From: Herbaspirillum sp. YR522
Lineage (GTDB): Bacteria; Pseudomonadota; Gammaproteobacteria; Burkholderiales; Burkholderiaceae_D
DNA length: 58,750 nucleotides
Direction of reading: 5' to 3'
NCBI RefSeq assembly: GCF_000282575.1
Contig: NZ_AKJA01000128.1
Coordinates: 1 to 58,750 of the forward strand
The translations under genes were made by a program, and so were the position numbers. Below the pieces are notes generated by a model. It was not told where the DNA came from, did not search any database, and saw nothing but the letters and a program-made list of their open reading frames with translations. Shown in pieces: positions 9,621 to 19,137 of the stretch; the first letter of the stretch is position 1, and every line of letters begins with the position of its first letter.

Positions 9621-9832
9621 CACTGCAACCTCAGGCTTGACTACCATCAGTTCATCCTTGCCCGTGGCCCGCTCTGCCCAGCGCCGCGCCGGGCAAGCCT
9701 TCGGGACTGAAGCGAACCGCTCGGCGAAAACCGGCGATAGACAAACGGCCAGCCAGGCGCTATCGTTGGTGCAACGCATCATGACGCACAGTTTTCCCTC
9801 GCCGAGCAGACCAAGAACAAGGAGCAGGACTC

Positions 9833-11536
9833 ATGACGACATTGCCCGCCAGCGACTTTCAGCTGCCACTATTCATCTACTCCCAGCGTGAAGCGCTGAC
9901 CGACAAGAGCGGTTGGAACGCGCTGTGCGAGCACTACCGCGATCGCGCCCGCCATTTCACGCTGGAGCGCCTGTTCGCGGCCAGCGACAAGCGCGGCGAA
10001 ACGCTCACGGCCGAGGGCGTGGGCATCTATCTCGATTACTCCAAGAACCTGGTCACCAGCGAAACCATGATGCTGCTGATGCAGCTGGCGCGCGAGTGCG
10101 GGCTGCAGGATCGTATCGAGGCCATGTTCCGGGGCGACCGCATCAACAACACCGAGAATCGCTCGGTGCTGCATACGGCCCTGCGCAAGCCCGCCGGCGA
10201 GCGCCTGGTGGTCGATGGCGTGGACGTGGTGGCCCAGGTGCAGGAAGTACTGGGCCGCATGGAAGGCTTTGCCCAGCAGGTGCGCTGCGGCCAGTGGCTG
10301 GGGCATACCGGCCTGCCGATCCGCCATGTGGTCAACATCGGCATCGGCGGCTCCGACCTGGGGCCGATGATGGCCTATGATGCGCTGCGCTCGTACAGCG
10401 CGCGCGAGCTGACGATGCATTTCGTGTCAGATGTCGATGGCGCAGCGCTCAGCGAGACGGTGCGCGACCTGCCGGCCGAGCAGACCTTGTTCATCGTCTG
10501 TTCCAAGACCTTCACCACGCTCGAGACCATCACCAATGCCCACGCCGCGCGTGGCTGGCTGGTGGCGCAACTGGGCGACGAGCGCGCCGTGGCGCGCCAC
10601 TTCGCCGGCGTGACCACCAATATCGAAGAAGCCTCGCGCTTCGGCATCGACCCGGCCAACATGTTCGGCTTCTGGGACTGGGTGGGCGGACGCTATTCGA
10701 TGACCAGCGCCATCGGCCTGTCGACCATGATCGCCATCGGTCCCGAGCACTTCCGCGAGATGCTGCGTGGCTTCCATGACATGGACGAGCATTTCCGGAC
10801 CACGCCGCTGGAGTCGAACCTGCCGGTGATCCTCGGCATGCTGACCGTGTGGTACACCAATTTCTTCGGCGCGGCCAGCCAGGCGGTGCTGCCCTACAGC
10901 CAGAACCTGAAGCGCTTGCCGGCCTATTTGCAACAATTGACGATGGAGAGCAACGGCAAGGGCGTGACCGCCCAGGGCGAAGCGGTGGGCTACCAGACCT
11001 CGCCCGTGTACTGGGGCGATAGCGGCATCAATGGACAGCATTCGTTCTACCAGATGCTGCACCAGGGCACGCAACTGGTGCCATGCGACTTCATCGGCTT
11101 TTGCCAGCCGCTCGAGGCGCTCGGCGACCAGCACGAATTGTTGATGGCCAACATGTTTGCCCAGGCCGAGGCACTGGCCTTCGGCAAGAGCGCCGACGAG
11201 GTACGTGCCGAGGGCACGCCCGAGGAACTGGTGCCGCATCGGGTGTTTGCCGGCAGCCGCCCCAGCAACAGCATGCTGGTCAGCAAGCTCACCCCCTACA
11301 GCCTGGGATCGCTGGTAGCGCTGTACGAACACAGCGTATTTACCCAGGGCGTGATCTGGAATCTCGACTCGTTCGATCAATGGGGCGTGGAGCTGGGCAA
11401 GGCGCTGGCCAAGCGGACTGCGCGCCAGTTGATCGACCACAGCCAGCCACTGCATCACGACAGCTCGACCAACATGCTCATCCGCCGTTTTCGCGATTGC
11501 AATCGCGCCACCGACGGCCAGCCCAAGGCCGCTTGA
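9833..11536 (+). CDS. pgi: Glucose-6-phosphate isomerase
   Basis: A 567-residue cytoplasmic enzyme interconverting glucose 6-phosphate and fructose 6-phosphate. Both family signatures are present: [20 protein letters not shown] in the SIS sugar-isomerase core and the late stretch ending [16 protein letters not shown], which carries the catalytic His. [11 protein letters not shown] marks the phosphate-binding region. Length is close to the 550 residues usual for the family. The ATG at 9833 has AAGGAG about ten bases ahead. Its position after the glycogen and trehalose operon makes sense because glucose 6-phosphate links glycogen turnover to glycolysis. It has its own upstream region of about 300 bases, so it is probably transcribed separately. 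Confidence 0.96.
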   Translation: MTTLPASDFQLPLFIYSQREALTDKSGWNALCEHYRDRARHFTLERLFAASDKRGETLTAEGVGIYLDYSKNLVTSETMMLLMQLARECGLQDRIEAMFRGDRINNTENRSVLHTALRKPAGERLVVDGVDVVAQVQEVLGRMEGFAQQVRCGQWLGHTGLPIRHVVNIGIGGSDLGPMMAYDALRSYSARELTMHFVSDVDGAALSETVRDLPAEQTLFIVCSKTFTTLETITNAHAARGWLVAQLGDERAVARHFAGVTTNIEEASRFGIDPANMFGFWDWVGGRYSMTSAIGLSTMIAIGPEHFREMLRGFHDMDEHFRTTPLESNLPVILGMLTVWYTNFFGAASQAVLPYSQNLKRLPAYLQQLTMESNGKGVTAQGEAVGYQTSPVYWGDSGINGQHSFYQMLHQGTQLVPCDFIGFCQPLEALGDQHELLMANMFAQAEALAFGKSADEVRAEGTPEELVPHRVFAGSRPSNSMLVSKLTPYSLGSLVALYEHSVFTQGVIWNLDSFDQWGVELGKALAKRTARQLIDHSQPLHHDSSTNMLIRRFRDCNRATDGQPKAA

Positions 11537-11591
11537 ACCGCGGCGCCAGCAGCCCCCAGAGGCTGCGCCGCCTGGCCGTACAGGAGACATC

Positions 11592-12125
11592 ATGAGCACC
11601 ATCATCGCAGGGCATTTCCAATTGCAGGACCAGGCGACCCAGGCGGTCGATGCGCTGGTGCGCGCCGGCTATCCGGTCGAACGCATCAGCAGCTTCTTCG
11701 TCAATCCGGCCGGCCAGCATGACACCTTCGCCGTCGGCGGCGATCGGGACAAATCGCCTGGCGCCGAAGATACCGACAAGGGCGTCGCCACCGGCGTGGG
11801 CGCCGGTGCTGCCACTGGCGCGGCCGTGGGCGCGGCCACCGCGCCGGTGACCGGGCCCCTGGGGGCGGTGCTGGGCGGGTTGGTGGGTGGTCACGTTGGC
11901 GGCCTGGTGGGTACCTTGGCCTCGACCGATGACGCCCAGCGCCCACGGCGTGCCAGCGGCATGCTGGTGGCCGTCGAGGTCGGAGACGACCACCAGGAGC
12001 GACGGGCGATCGATGTCTTGCGCGACGTCCGGGCACAACAGATCGAACGCAGCGAGGGCCATATCAGCGGTGGCGACTGGCGTGACTTCGATCCCCTGTC
12101 CGCGCCGCACCTGCTAAGTTTCTGA
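11592..12125 (+). CDS. Glycine-zipper domain protein, probable membrane-associated stress protein
   Basis: A 177-residue protein with a short alpha/beta N-terminal part resembling the general-stress or YchN-like start (MSTIIAGHFQLQDQATQAVDALVRAGYPVERISSF is spread over residues 1-35). It is followed at about 60-110 by a Gly/Ala-rich stretch with repeated GxxxG spacing (VGAGAATGAAVGAA, then LGGLVGGHVGGLVG), which is a glycine-zipper membrane insert. The C-terminal part repeats the N-terminal pattern of a short ferredoxin-like fold (SGMLVAVEV). Such proteins are often called 'glycine zipper' or low-temperature-induced family; the function is not established. It starts 55 bases after pgi with AGGAGA before the ATG, so it is likely cotranscribed with pgi. 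Confidence 0.75.
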   Translation: MSTIIAGHFQLQDQATQAVDALVRAGYPVERISSFFVNPAGQHDTFAVGGDRDKSPGAEDTDKGVATGVGAGAATGAAVGAATAPVTGPLGAVLGGLVGGHVGGLVGTLASTDDAQRPRRASGMLVAVEVGDDHQERRAIDVLRDVRAQQIERSEGHISGGDWRDFDPLSAPHLLSF

Positions 12126-12199
12126 GTTCGTCCCGGCACTGTCCTGTTCGGTGTCGCGGGTTGTCAGCATGTCATCTTCCTGCCTTCGTGCCAGACGCG

Positions 12200-12233
12200 T
12201 TGCTGCCTTGCGCAGCAATTGCCGTTATTTTTT
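12200..12233 (+). terminator. Probable terminator after the glycine-zipper gene
   Basis: TTGCTGC at 12200-12206 pairs with GCAGCAA at 12212-12218 around a five-base loop, followed after eight bases by a run of six or seven T. The tract is offset from the stem, so the call is moderate. Confidence 0.45.
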
Positions 12234-12246
12234 CGCGCCGTGAGTT

Positions 12247-12252
12247 TATAAT
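12247..12252 (+). promoter_or_regulatory. TATAAT -10-like element upstream of the kinase operon
   Basis: A consensus TATAAT stands 177 bases before the kinase start in the 303-base gap between the glycine-zipper gene and the kinase. I do not see a good -35 box at 16-18 bases. The rest of the gap holds the hairpin at 12200 and no other recognised element. Confidence 0.3.
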
Positions 12253-12428
12253 CCACAGTAACAATTGATTACTGGAAATCGCCTCGAGCCGGCCGCCCGC
12301 TCACTAAATCAATAAGCAAAGGCAACTGGCCAGCGGTCCCGGTAGCAGCAATGACAGTTTGGACCGGTGCGCGCGGGAGGCGCGGGCACCGCGCAATCTG
12401 CGCGGTGATCCTGGACGAAGGGGGATGC

Positions 12429-14039
12429 ATGAAGTTGCTGACCAAGGGATGGGTGATCGTGGCGATCCCCAGCCTGTTCGAAGTGGTATTGCTGGCCTCG
12501 CTGTTCAAGATGCAGGCCGACGCCGAGGATGCCGAGCGCTGGGCCGCCCATTCCGCGTCGGTGATGAACCAGGCCAGCGAGGTGCGCGAACCGATGCTGC
12601 TGGAGTCGGCCCGGATTCGCAATGCCGTCCTCATCAACGATCCCACCCCCATCAGTCGCCCCGAAATGTGGGCCGACGTCGACGCCAAGCTGGGCGAACT
12701 GCAGACGATGGTCGAGGATAACGCCGCGCAGAGCGCGGCCGTTGCGGGCCTTCGCGAGTCCGTCGCCAATTACCGCACCTGGGCCGACAGCGCCCGCCAG
12801 CGCATGCAGGACGGCCAGCGCGAAGCGGTGATTGCGCAATTGCGCGATGAAGCCGGGCCCCATCGCCTGGCCGAGTTTCGCAGCCGGCTGGCAAGATTCA
12901 TCGATACCGAGCGTCAACTGGCCGCCGAGCGCAACGAAGACCTGCAGGACGCGCGCCAGTCGCAGACCATGGTCCTCATCGCCGCCGTGGTGGGTTCGAT
13001 CCTGGCCGCCGGGCTGGCTTCCTATGCATTCACCAGCAACATCGGCAAGCGCGTCGAAGTGCTCACCGAGAACGCGCGGCGCCTGGCGGACGGCAGCGAA
13101 CTGGCCCAGCGGGTACGCGGCGACGACGAGATATCGCAGCTCGACGACGTGCTCCATCGCACCAGCGATCGCTTGCAGCGCGCCAATGACGAGGCGCTGC
13201 GCTACCGCACCGAGATCGAACAGCGGGCCCGCGAGCTCGACGAGCTCAACACGCATCTGCGCGCGCAGACCCAGGACAACGAGATGTTCATCTACAGCGT
13301 CTCGCACGACCTGCGCTCGCCCCTGGTGAACCTGCAGGGCTTCAGCAAGGAGATCATGCACGCCACCCGTGACCTGTCCACCGAGATCGCGGCCCTGGAT
13401 GTGCCCGCTGCCAACAAGCGGCGCATCCAGGAGCTGATCGACGACGACCTGCATACTTCCCTGCGTTTCATCCAGAATGCCGTGACCCGCGCCGCCGGCA
13501 TCATCGACGCCATGCTGCGCCTGTCGCGTGCCGGGCGGGTCGAGTACCTGCCGGTGATGACCGACATCAATGCCATCGCGCAGCGTATCGTCGACGCCAT
13601 GAGCGGCAGCATCCGGGCCAAGGGCGCCACGGTCGTGATCCAGCCCGACCTGCCGCCGGCCTACGGCGACCCGACCGCGGTCGAGCAGGTATTCGGCAAC
13701 CTGGTCGGCAATGCGGTCAATTACCTCGATGCGCAACGGCCGGGCCACATCGAGGTGGGCTGCATTGCCGGCCACGCGGGAGATGGACTCAATACCTATT
13801 TCGTGCGTGACAACGGGCTGGGGATCGCCAGTGCGCACCTGGGGCGGATGTTTTCGGCATTCCAGCGCCTGCACGGCAACGTGGCCCAGGGCGAGGGCGT
13901 CGGGCTGGCGCTGGTCAAGCGGGTGGTCGAGCGCCACGGCGGCCGGATCTGGGTAGAATCCAGCGAAGGGGTGGGCAGCACTTTCTTCGTGGCGTTGCCG
14001 GCGCAGCCCGGCCAGGCCGGACTGGTCAACGCCGCCTGA
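12429..14039 (+). CDS. Membrane sensor histidine kinase (CHASE3-like, HAMP, HisKA, HATPase)
   Basis: A 536-residue inner-membrane kinase. A first membrane helix (about 8-26) and a second (about 180-202) enclose a helical periplasmic sensor of about 150 residues resembling CHASE3. A HAMP-like linker (VLTENARRLADG, then a helix to 280) leads to the phosphoacceptor His293 in SVSHDLRSPLVNLQGFS and to an ATPase domain with the N-box NLVGNAVNYL and the G-box VRDNGLGI. The kinase half is of the phytochrome/Cph1 type. The start is the ATG at 12429 after GGGGG; the frame is open for 26 codons further upstream but these look non-native. The Rcp1-like receiver gene follows 31 bases later, so the two form a likely sensor/regulator pair. 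Confidence 0.85.
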   Translation: MKLLTKGWVIVAIPSLFEVVLLASLFKMQADAEDAERWAAHSASVMNQASEVREPMLLESARIRNAVLINDPTPISRPEMWADVDAKLGELQTMVEDNAAQSAAVAGLRESVANYRTWADSARQRMQDGQREAVIAQLRDEAGPHRLAEFRSRLARFIDTERQLAAERNEDLQDARQSQTMVLIAAVVGSILAAGLASYAFTSNIGKRVEVLTENARRLADGSELAQRVRGDDEISQLDDVLHRTSDRLQRANDEALRYRTEIEQRARELDELNTHLRAQTQDNEMFIYSVSHDLRSPLVNLQGFSKEIMHATRDLSTEIAALDVPAANKRRIQELIDDDLHTSLRFIQNAVTRAAGIIDAMLRLSRAGRVEYLPVMTDINAIAQRIVDAMSGSIRAKGATVVIQPDLPPAYGDPTAVEQVFGNLVGNAVNYLDAQRPGHIEVGCIAGHAGDGLNTYFVRDNGLGIASAHLGRMFSAFQRLHGNVAQGEGVGLALVKRVVERHGGRIWVESSEGVGSTFFVALPAQPGQAGLVNAA

Positions 14040-14070
14040 ACACGGTTTTCAACGCATCGCGGGAGCAATC

Positions 14071-14520
14071 ATGGCAGTAGACAGCGGAGTCAACATCATC
14101 CTGGTCGAAGACGACGACGGGCACGCGCTGCTGGTCGAGAAGAACCTGCGGCGCGCCGGCCTGGTCAACGATTTCCGGCGCCTTCGGGATGGCCAGGAGG
14201 CGCTCGACTTCTTCTTCAACGGCGGCGACCGCGGCCAGATGCATGAAGTAGTGGTACTGCTGGACGTGAACATGCCGCGCGTCACCGGCATCGAGGTGCT
14301 CAGGCAGATGAAGCAGGACGCCAGCACCGCCGCCATTCCCGTGATCATGCTCACCACCACCGACGACCCGCGCGAGATCGAGCGTTGCTACGAGTATGGC
14401 TGCAACGTCTATATCACCAAGCCGGTGGAGTACGACGATTTCATCGAAGCGGTGCGCCGTCTCGGCTTTTTCCTGCAGGTCGTGAAGCTGCCGGCGACAC
14501 CGGCGGCGCGCCAGGGCTGA
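14071..14520 (+). CDS. Single-domain response regulator, Rcp1-like
   Basis: A 149-residue stand-alone receiver domain. The acidic pocket is IILVEDDDGHALL, the phosphoacceptor is Asp65 in VVLLDVNMPRVTGIEVL, the switch Thr is in IMLTTTDDP and the conserved Lys is in YITKPVEYDDF. The slightly long loop after strand 2 and the FFF(N)GGD segment before the Asp match the Rcp1 group that partners cyanobacterial phytochrome Cph1. There is no output domain, so it must act through protein contact or pass phosphate on. It lies between a Cph1-type kinase and a receiver-containing hybrid kinase, with 31- and 22-base gaps, in one likely operon. The partner kinase could be the upstream kinase, the phytochrome, or both. 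Confidence 0.9.
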   Translation: MAVDSGVNIILVEDDDGHALLVEKNLRRAGLVNDFRRLRDGQEALDFFFNGGDRGQMHEVVVLLDVNMPRVTGIEVLRQMKQDASTAAIPVIMLTTTDDPREIERCYEYGCNVYITKPVEYDDFIEAVRRLGFFLQVVKLPATPAARQG

Positions 14521-14542
14521 CTAAAGAGAGGGTTCACTAGCG

Positions 14543-16552
14543 ATGAACGATGACGCACGCGCCCATGTGCTGATCCTGGAAGACGACGAAGGCCTGCTGG
14601 CACTGGCCAGCCGGGTCCTGAAGAAGCATGGCCTGCGGGTGACGGCGGTGGCCGACGCCGATGCCGCCAATGCAGCCGTGGCCAGCGAGTTGCCCGATAT
14701 CCTGATCGTCGACTACAACCTGCAGTCGCTGGAGAGCGGGCTGGATTTCTATCGCGGCCTGTGCGGTCGGGGTATCGAGATCGCCGCCATCATGGTCTCG
14801 GGTGTGTCGGACGAGCCGCGCATCATCGAGGCGCTGCGCGCCGGGGTGTCCGATGTGTTGCCCAAGACCAGTGACTATCTCGACTACCTGCCCGAAGCCG
14901 TCGATCGCGTGCTCAACCAGATGCTGCTGCAACGCCAGTCGGCCCAAGCGGCGCGGCGCCTGCAGCAGGAAGCGCATTACCGCGTGGTGGCCGAGGCCAT
15001 CCCGCACCTGGTATGGTCGTGCCTGCCCGGAGGGCAATTCGACTACCTGAGCAAGCAATGGCTGGACTACACCGGGCTGGGCCTGGAGCCGCAGCTGGGG
15101 CAGCACTGGATCGACCTGGTGATGCATCCGGACGACCGCCGGCAGACCCGAAGCCTGCTGGAGCAGGCCATGCAGGGCGGCAGTGCGCGGTTCGTGCTGG
15201 AATTTCGCCTGCGCCGCCACGATGGCCAGTACCGCTGGTTTTCCTGCGACGGATCGCCCCTGTTCTGCGCCGATGGCCAGGTCCAGAAGTGGCTCGGCAC
15301 CTGCACCGACATCGACGATCTCAAACGCGCCCAGCAGGACCGCGAGCTGCTGCTCGAGGCCGAACGGGTAGCGCGCGCCGAGGCCCAGCGCATGACCCGC
15401 ATGAAGGACGAGTTCGTGGCGACCCTGTCGCACGAACTGCGCACGCCCCTCAACGCCATCGTCGGCTGGAGCCAGTACCTGCTGCGCGACAGCAGCGAAG
15501 CCGGCAAGCTGCAAAAGGGACTGCAGGTGATCGAACGCAACGCCAAGCTGCAGGCGCAGATGGTCGAGGACCTGCTGGACATGAGCCGTATCCTGGCGGG
15601 CAAGTTGCGGCTGGACGTGCAGCAGCTCGACCTGGCCGAAGTGATCGATAACGCCATCGCGTCGGTGCAGAGCGCCGCCGACGCCAAGGAGATCCGCCTC
15701 ATTGCGGTGCTGGGCTCGACCGGGCCGATCCAGGGCGACCCGTCGCGGCTGCAGCAGGTGGCCTGGAACCTGTTGATGAATGCCATCAAGTTCACCCCCA
15801 AGCAGGGGCGGGTGACGGTAAGCCTGCGCAAGCGCGGCAGCGAAGCGGAGTTCGAGGTAAGCGACAACGGCCAGGGTATCAAGCCCGAGTTCCTGGGCAG
15901 CGTGTTCGAGCGCTTTCGCCAGGAAGATGCCAGCAGCAGCCGCGACACCAGCGGCCTGGGGCTGGGCCTGTCGATCACACGCCAGTTGGTCGAGCTGCAT
16001 GGCGGCAGCATTGCCGCGGCCAGCGCCGGACCGGGCCTTGGCGCGAGCTTCCAGGTGCTGCTGCCGCTGGCGGCGGTACAGCGCCAGCCGCCCAATGTCA
16101 CTGCGTTGCATGACGACGCCGGCGCTGCGCAGCCGCAATTGACCGGACTGCGGGTGTTGCTGGTCGAAGACGAGGTGGATGCCCGTGAACTGGTGCAGCA
16201 CATCCTGGAGGAACACGGTGCCACCGTCGATGCCGTGGGGTCGGCCAATGCCGCGCTGGAAGCGTTTCGCCGGGTGCGGCCGCATGTGATCGTCAGCGAC
16301 ATCGGCCTGCCGGGCCAGGATGGCTATGAATTGATGCGCAACCTGCGCGAACTGGAAGCGACCCAGGCCGACGACGCGCCCCTGACGCCGGCGGCGGCGC
16401 TGACGGCGCTGGCCCGTACCGAAGACCGGCGACGCGCATTGATGGCCGGTTTCCAGGCGCACATCGCCAAGCCGGTCGATCCGCTCGAGTTGCTGTTCCT
16501 GGTGGCGTCGTTATCGGGCCGCACCGGGGCGTGGGCGCAACTGGTCAGTTGA
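14543..16552 (+). CDS. Hybrid histidine kinase with receivers at both ends (REC-PAS-HisKA-HATPase-REC)
   Basis: A 669-residue soluble hybrid kinase. The N-terminal receiver (about 8-125) has Asp57 in LIVDYNLQSLESGLDFY. A PAS domain of the PAS_3 type follows (about 150-260, with IPHLVWSCLPGGQFDYLS). The kinase core has His297 in ATLSHELRTPLNAIVGW, the N-box NLLMNAIKFT and the G-box VSDNGQGI. The C-terminal receiver (about 535-660) has Asp586 in VIVSDIGLPGQDGYELM and ends with the usual ALARTEDRRRALMAGF helix. No membrane helix or output domain is seen. The N-terminal receiver suggests that it takes phosphate from an upstream kinase. Its end overlaps the convergent phytochrome gene by eight bases. 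Confidence 0.9.
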   Translation: MNDDARAHVLILEDDEGLLALASRVLKKHGLRVTAVADADAANAAVASELPDILIVDYNLQSLESGLDFYRGLCGRGIEIAAIMVSGVSDEPRIIEALRAGVSDVLPKTSDYLDYLPEAVDRVLNQMLLQRQSAQAARRLQQEAHYRVVAEAIPHLVWSCLPGGQFDYLSKQWLDYTGLGLEPQLGQHWIDLVMHPDDRRQTRSLLEQAMQGGSARFVLEFRLRRHDGQYRWFSCDGSPLFCADGQVQKWLGTCTDIDDLKRAQQDRELLLEAERVARAEAQRMTRMKDEFVATLSHELRTPLNAIVGWSQYLLRDSSEAGKLQKGLQVIERNAKLQAQMVEDLLDMSRILAGKLRLDVQQLDLAEVIDNAIASVQSAADAKEIRLIAVLGSTGPIQGDPSRLQQVAWNLLMNAIKFTPKQGRVTVSLRKRGSEAEFEVSDNGQGIKPEFLGSVFERFRQEDASSSRDTSGLGLGLSITRQLVELHGGSIAAASAGPGLGASFQVLLPLAAVQRQPPNVTALHDDAGAAQPQLTGLRVLLVEDEVDARELVQHILEEHGATVDAVGSANAALEAFRRVRPHVIVSDIGLPGQDGYELMRNLRELEATQADDAPLTPAAALTALARTEDRRRALMAGFQAHIAKPVDPLELLFLVASLSGRTGAWAQLVS

Positions 16553-18752
16553 GTCCGGCCAGCGGCAGCGACACGGTAAAGGTGACGATACCGTTGTCGC
16601 AGTCGACGCCGATGGTGCCGCCGTGGCCATTGACGATCTCGCTGACGATATACAGGCCCAGCCCCAGTCCGCGGCTGTTGCGCACATTGCCCAGCGATTC
16701 CTTCTTGTACGGCTTGAACAGGTTGGCACGTACGTGTGGCGCAATGGCGGCGCCGTGGTTGGACACCGAGATGGTCAGCCTGTCGTCGCGGCGAAACACG
16801 ATGACGGTAGCCGGCTTGCCGATCTCACCGTGATGTCGCGTATTCGATAACAGGTTCGATAGCACCTGGCTGATACGATCGCTGTCCAGTTCGAGCTCGC
16901 CGCAGTCTTCGGCCTCGAGGATGATCTCGTTTTCGGGATAGGCCAGGCGCGCCTCGGTGACGATGTCGCCGACCAGGCGGGCCAGGTCGATCGGGCGGCG
17001 TTGCAGGTCCAGTCCCAGTCCGCCCTGCAGGCGGCTGATATCGAGTATCTGCGAGATCAGCCGGTTCATGCGGCCGCTGGAGGATGAAATGCGCTTGGAC
17101 AGGTTGGCGCTGGACGACGAATGCTCGCGCACTTCGATCATGCGTGCGGCCATCATGATGGCCTGCAACGGATCGCGCAGGTCGTGACCCAGCGTGGCCA
17201 GCAGCGTTTCGCGCGCCCGCTTCATCATGTTCTCGCCCGACAGCGCCACTTCCTGCAGGTCCAGCCGCAGCTGGTTCGCCACTTCCAGAGAGGTCGCATC
17301 CCACGGCAGGCTCTTGCCGCGCACGGTTTCCTTCCAGACGGCAAACGATCCGCGTGGCGTCAGGCGCGGTCCCAGCGGGCCGCTGCTGTATTTCTTCTCG
17401 GGGTTGCCGCCCCAGCGCACGTCTTCCACCTGCTCGCTGCGAAACCAGAAGGCGTAACCGTTCTGCTCGCGGTAGAAGCGGATTGCCAGCACGCCGCAGA
17501 CGTCGCCCAGCATGGCTTTCAGCTCGGGCAGGTCGGCCCCCACGTCATGGCTCTGGAACACGTCGCCCATGTCGTTTTCGTTGAACCAGTTGATCAGGGC
17601 ATTGACACCCTCGCGCGACGGCGCGCGGTCGAACACCTGGGTCTTGCGGTCCAGCGAGATGGCGCCGCCGTTGCTCTGCATCAGGCGCAGAAAACCATGG
17701 TAGTCGGCGCTCAGCGCCAGCACGATATCCTCGCGATCGGTGACCTGCGCCACGATCTCGCGGCGCAGTGCGGCCGAATGCTGCAGCGCCTGTGCCCGTT
17801 CGCCGTTGAGATTGCGCTCGACCAGGGTGCTGACGAATTGCGACAGCAACTGGCACGACAGGCGCACCGAATGCGGCACCAGCAGCGGCGACATGTGATG
17901 GCAGGCGATCAGCCCCCACAGGCGCTCGCCGATGACGATCGAAATGCTCATCGATGCGCCCACGCCCATGTTGGAAAGGTACTCGACATGCACCGGCGAG
18001 ACACTGCGCAGCACGCTGTGCGACAGGTCCAGCGGGCCGCCGGTGAGGGGATTGAGGTCGGGCTCGATGGGCACCGGCTGGTAGCCGATGTCGGCGATCA
18101 GGCGGATCGGATTGATCACATACAGGCGCCGCGCCTGGGACGGGATGTCGCTGGCCGGATAGCGCTGGCCGAGAAACGGCTCGAGCTCATCGCGCTTGCA
18201 CTCGGCCACCACCTCGCCACTGTCGTCGTGCAGGAAACGGTAGGCCATCACGCGGTCGAAGCCGGTGATGAGGGCGATCTCGTCGACCGCCAGGGTCAGC
18301 AGGTCGTCCACCCCATGCTGGCGCTGGATGCGCTGGAACGCCTGGTGCGCAATGAGCGCAAACGAATCGAGCGTGAGCGCATCGGCCGGCCGTTGCTCGA
18401 ACTCGGCCACCAGCAATCCCTGGGACTTGTGGGTGACCACGTCGAAGGCGCCACTGTCGAGCGACACCAGGCGCGCATCCACATAGCCATGCGGATCGGC
18501 CAGGGCCGACTCGATCACGGCGCGGGTCTCGGCATTGAGGTGCAGGTCGGACAATGTCTCGCCGATTGCGGGCAGGGCGCCCAGCAGATCGCGGGCATTG
18601 CGACTGCAAGCGGCCAGCGCACCCTCGGGGGTGAACGTCAACAGGACGCCGTGCGACTGGATCGACCCGGGAATGTGAATCGGCTCCCGGTCGCAATTGG
18701 TGAGGTCGACCGGCTGGCGCCGACGTTCACCTGGATGATACGGATTGCTCAT
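16545..18752 (-). CDS. bphP: Bacteriophytochrome histidine kinase BphP
   Basis: A 735-residue red/far-red light sensor with the canonical PAS-GAF-PHY-kinase order. The bilin-attachment Cys20 sits in DLTNCDREPIHIPGS, where the usual PHG after 'SIQ' reads SHG. The GAF domain has the ASDIPSQARRLY motif, SPVHVEYLSNMGVG and the second chromophore His in ACHH. The PHY tongue has PRGSF. The kinase has His523 in LLATLGHDLRDPL and an N-box SNLLSNTRHHG. I start it at ATG 18752; the frame runs on to a TTG at 18824 but those 24 residues are not family-like. No heme oxygenase gene is near, so biliverdin must come from elsewhere in the genome. It is convergent with the REC-flanked kinase. Confidence 0.92.
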   Translation of the reverse strand: MSNPYHPGERRRQPVDLTNCDREPIHIPGSIQSHGVLLTFTPEGALAACSRNARDLLGALPAIGETLSDLHLNAETRAVIESALADPHGYVDARLVSLDSGAFDVVTHKSQGLLVAEFEQRPADALTLDSFALIAHQAFQRIQRQHGVDDLLTLAVDEIALITGFDRVMAYRFLHDDSGEVVAECKRDELEPFLGQRYPASDIPSQARRLYVINPIRLIADIGYQPVPIEPDLNPLTGGPLDLSHSVLRSVSPVHVEYLSNMGVGASMSISIVIGERLWGLIACHHMSPLLVPHSVRLSCQLLSQFVSTLVERNLNGERAQALQHSAALRREIVAQVTDREDIVLALSADYHGFLRLMQSNGGAISLDRKTQVFDRAPSREGVNALINWFNENDMGDVFQSHDVGADLPELKAMLGDVCGVLAIRFYREQNGYAFWFRSEQVEDVRWGGNPEKKYSSGPLGPRLTPRGSFAVWKETVRGKSLPWDATSLEVANQLRLDLQEVALSGENMMKRARETLLATLGHDLRDPLQAIMMAARMIEVREHSSSSANLSKRISSSSGRMNRLISQILDISRLQGGLGLDLQRRPIDLARLVGDIVTEARLAYPENEIILEAEDCGELELDSDRISQVLSNLLSNTRHHGEIGKPATVIVFRRDDRLTISVSNHGAAIAPHVRANLFKPYKKESLGNVRNSRGLGLGLYIVSEIVNGHGGTIGVDCDNGIVTFTVSLPLAGLN

Positions 18753-18894
18753 GCTCGATACCGTTGCCGACGCGGTGGGGGAAGGGCCTGGGGCTTGAAC
18801 GATGGATGGACCAAAGAATTTCAATAATTTCCATCATTATAAGGTATTGCCGCGCGTCCTTCATCCTGCCCGGGCGCCTCGTGGCGCCTTCCTG

Positions 18895-18929
18895 TTTGTC
18901 CTACAAATAAATCCGATCCCGTCCGATAG
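18895..18929 (+). promoter_or_regulatory. Two-part promoter-like motif upstream of the 125-residue gene (copy 2)
   Basis: TTTGTCCTACAA at 18895-18906 and CGTCCGATAG at 18920-18929 repeat the boxes and the spacing of the motif before pgi; AAA..CCG..TCC between them also agrees. The motif lies in the 385-base gap between bphP and the small gene, about 215 bases before the latter. A second, sigma-70-like TACAAT stands at 19055-19060, closer to the start. Confidence 0.42.
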
Positions 18930-19137
18930 GGCTCATCAATTGGCGCCAATATGATCCTCCATGTCCTAATTCGCCCGTGTGGCGATATGAAAACGGGCAA
19001 TGATTTGCCGGTGGCAACACCGAACAAGCCCAACGAAAAAGCGCCAGATTTGGCTACAATAAAACCGCTGGCAAGGCGGGATGGTCAGGCCAGGTCCAGC
19101 GCTGTGGTTCGCTTTGGAATTCCGTCAGGGGAAGGTC

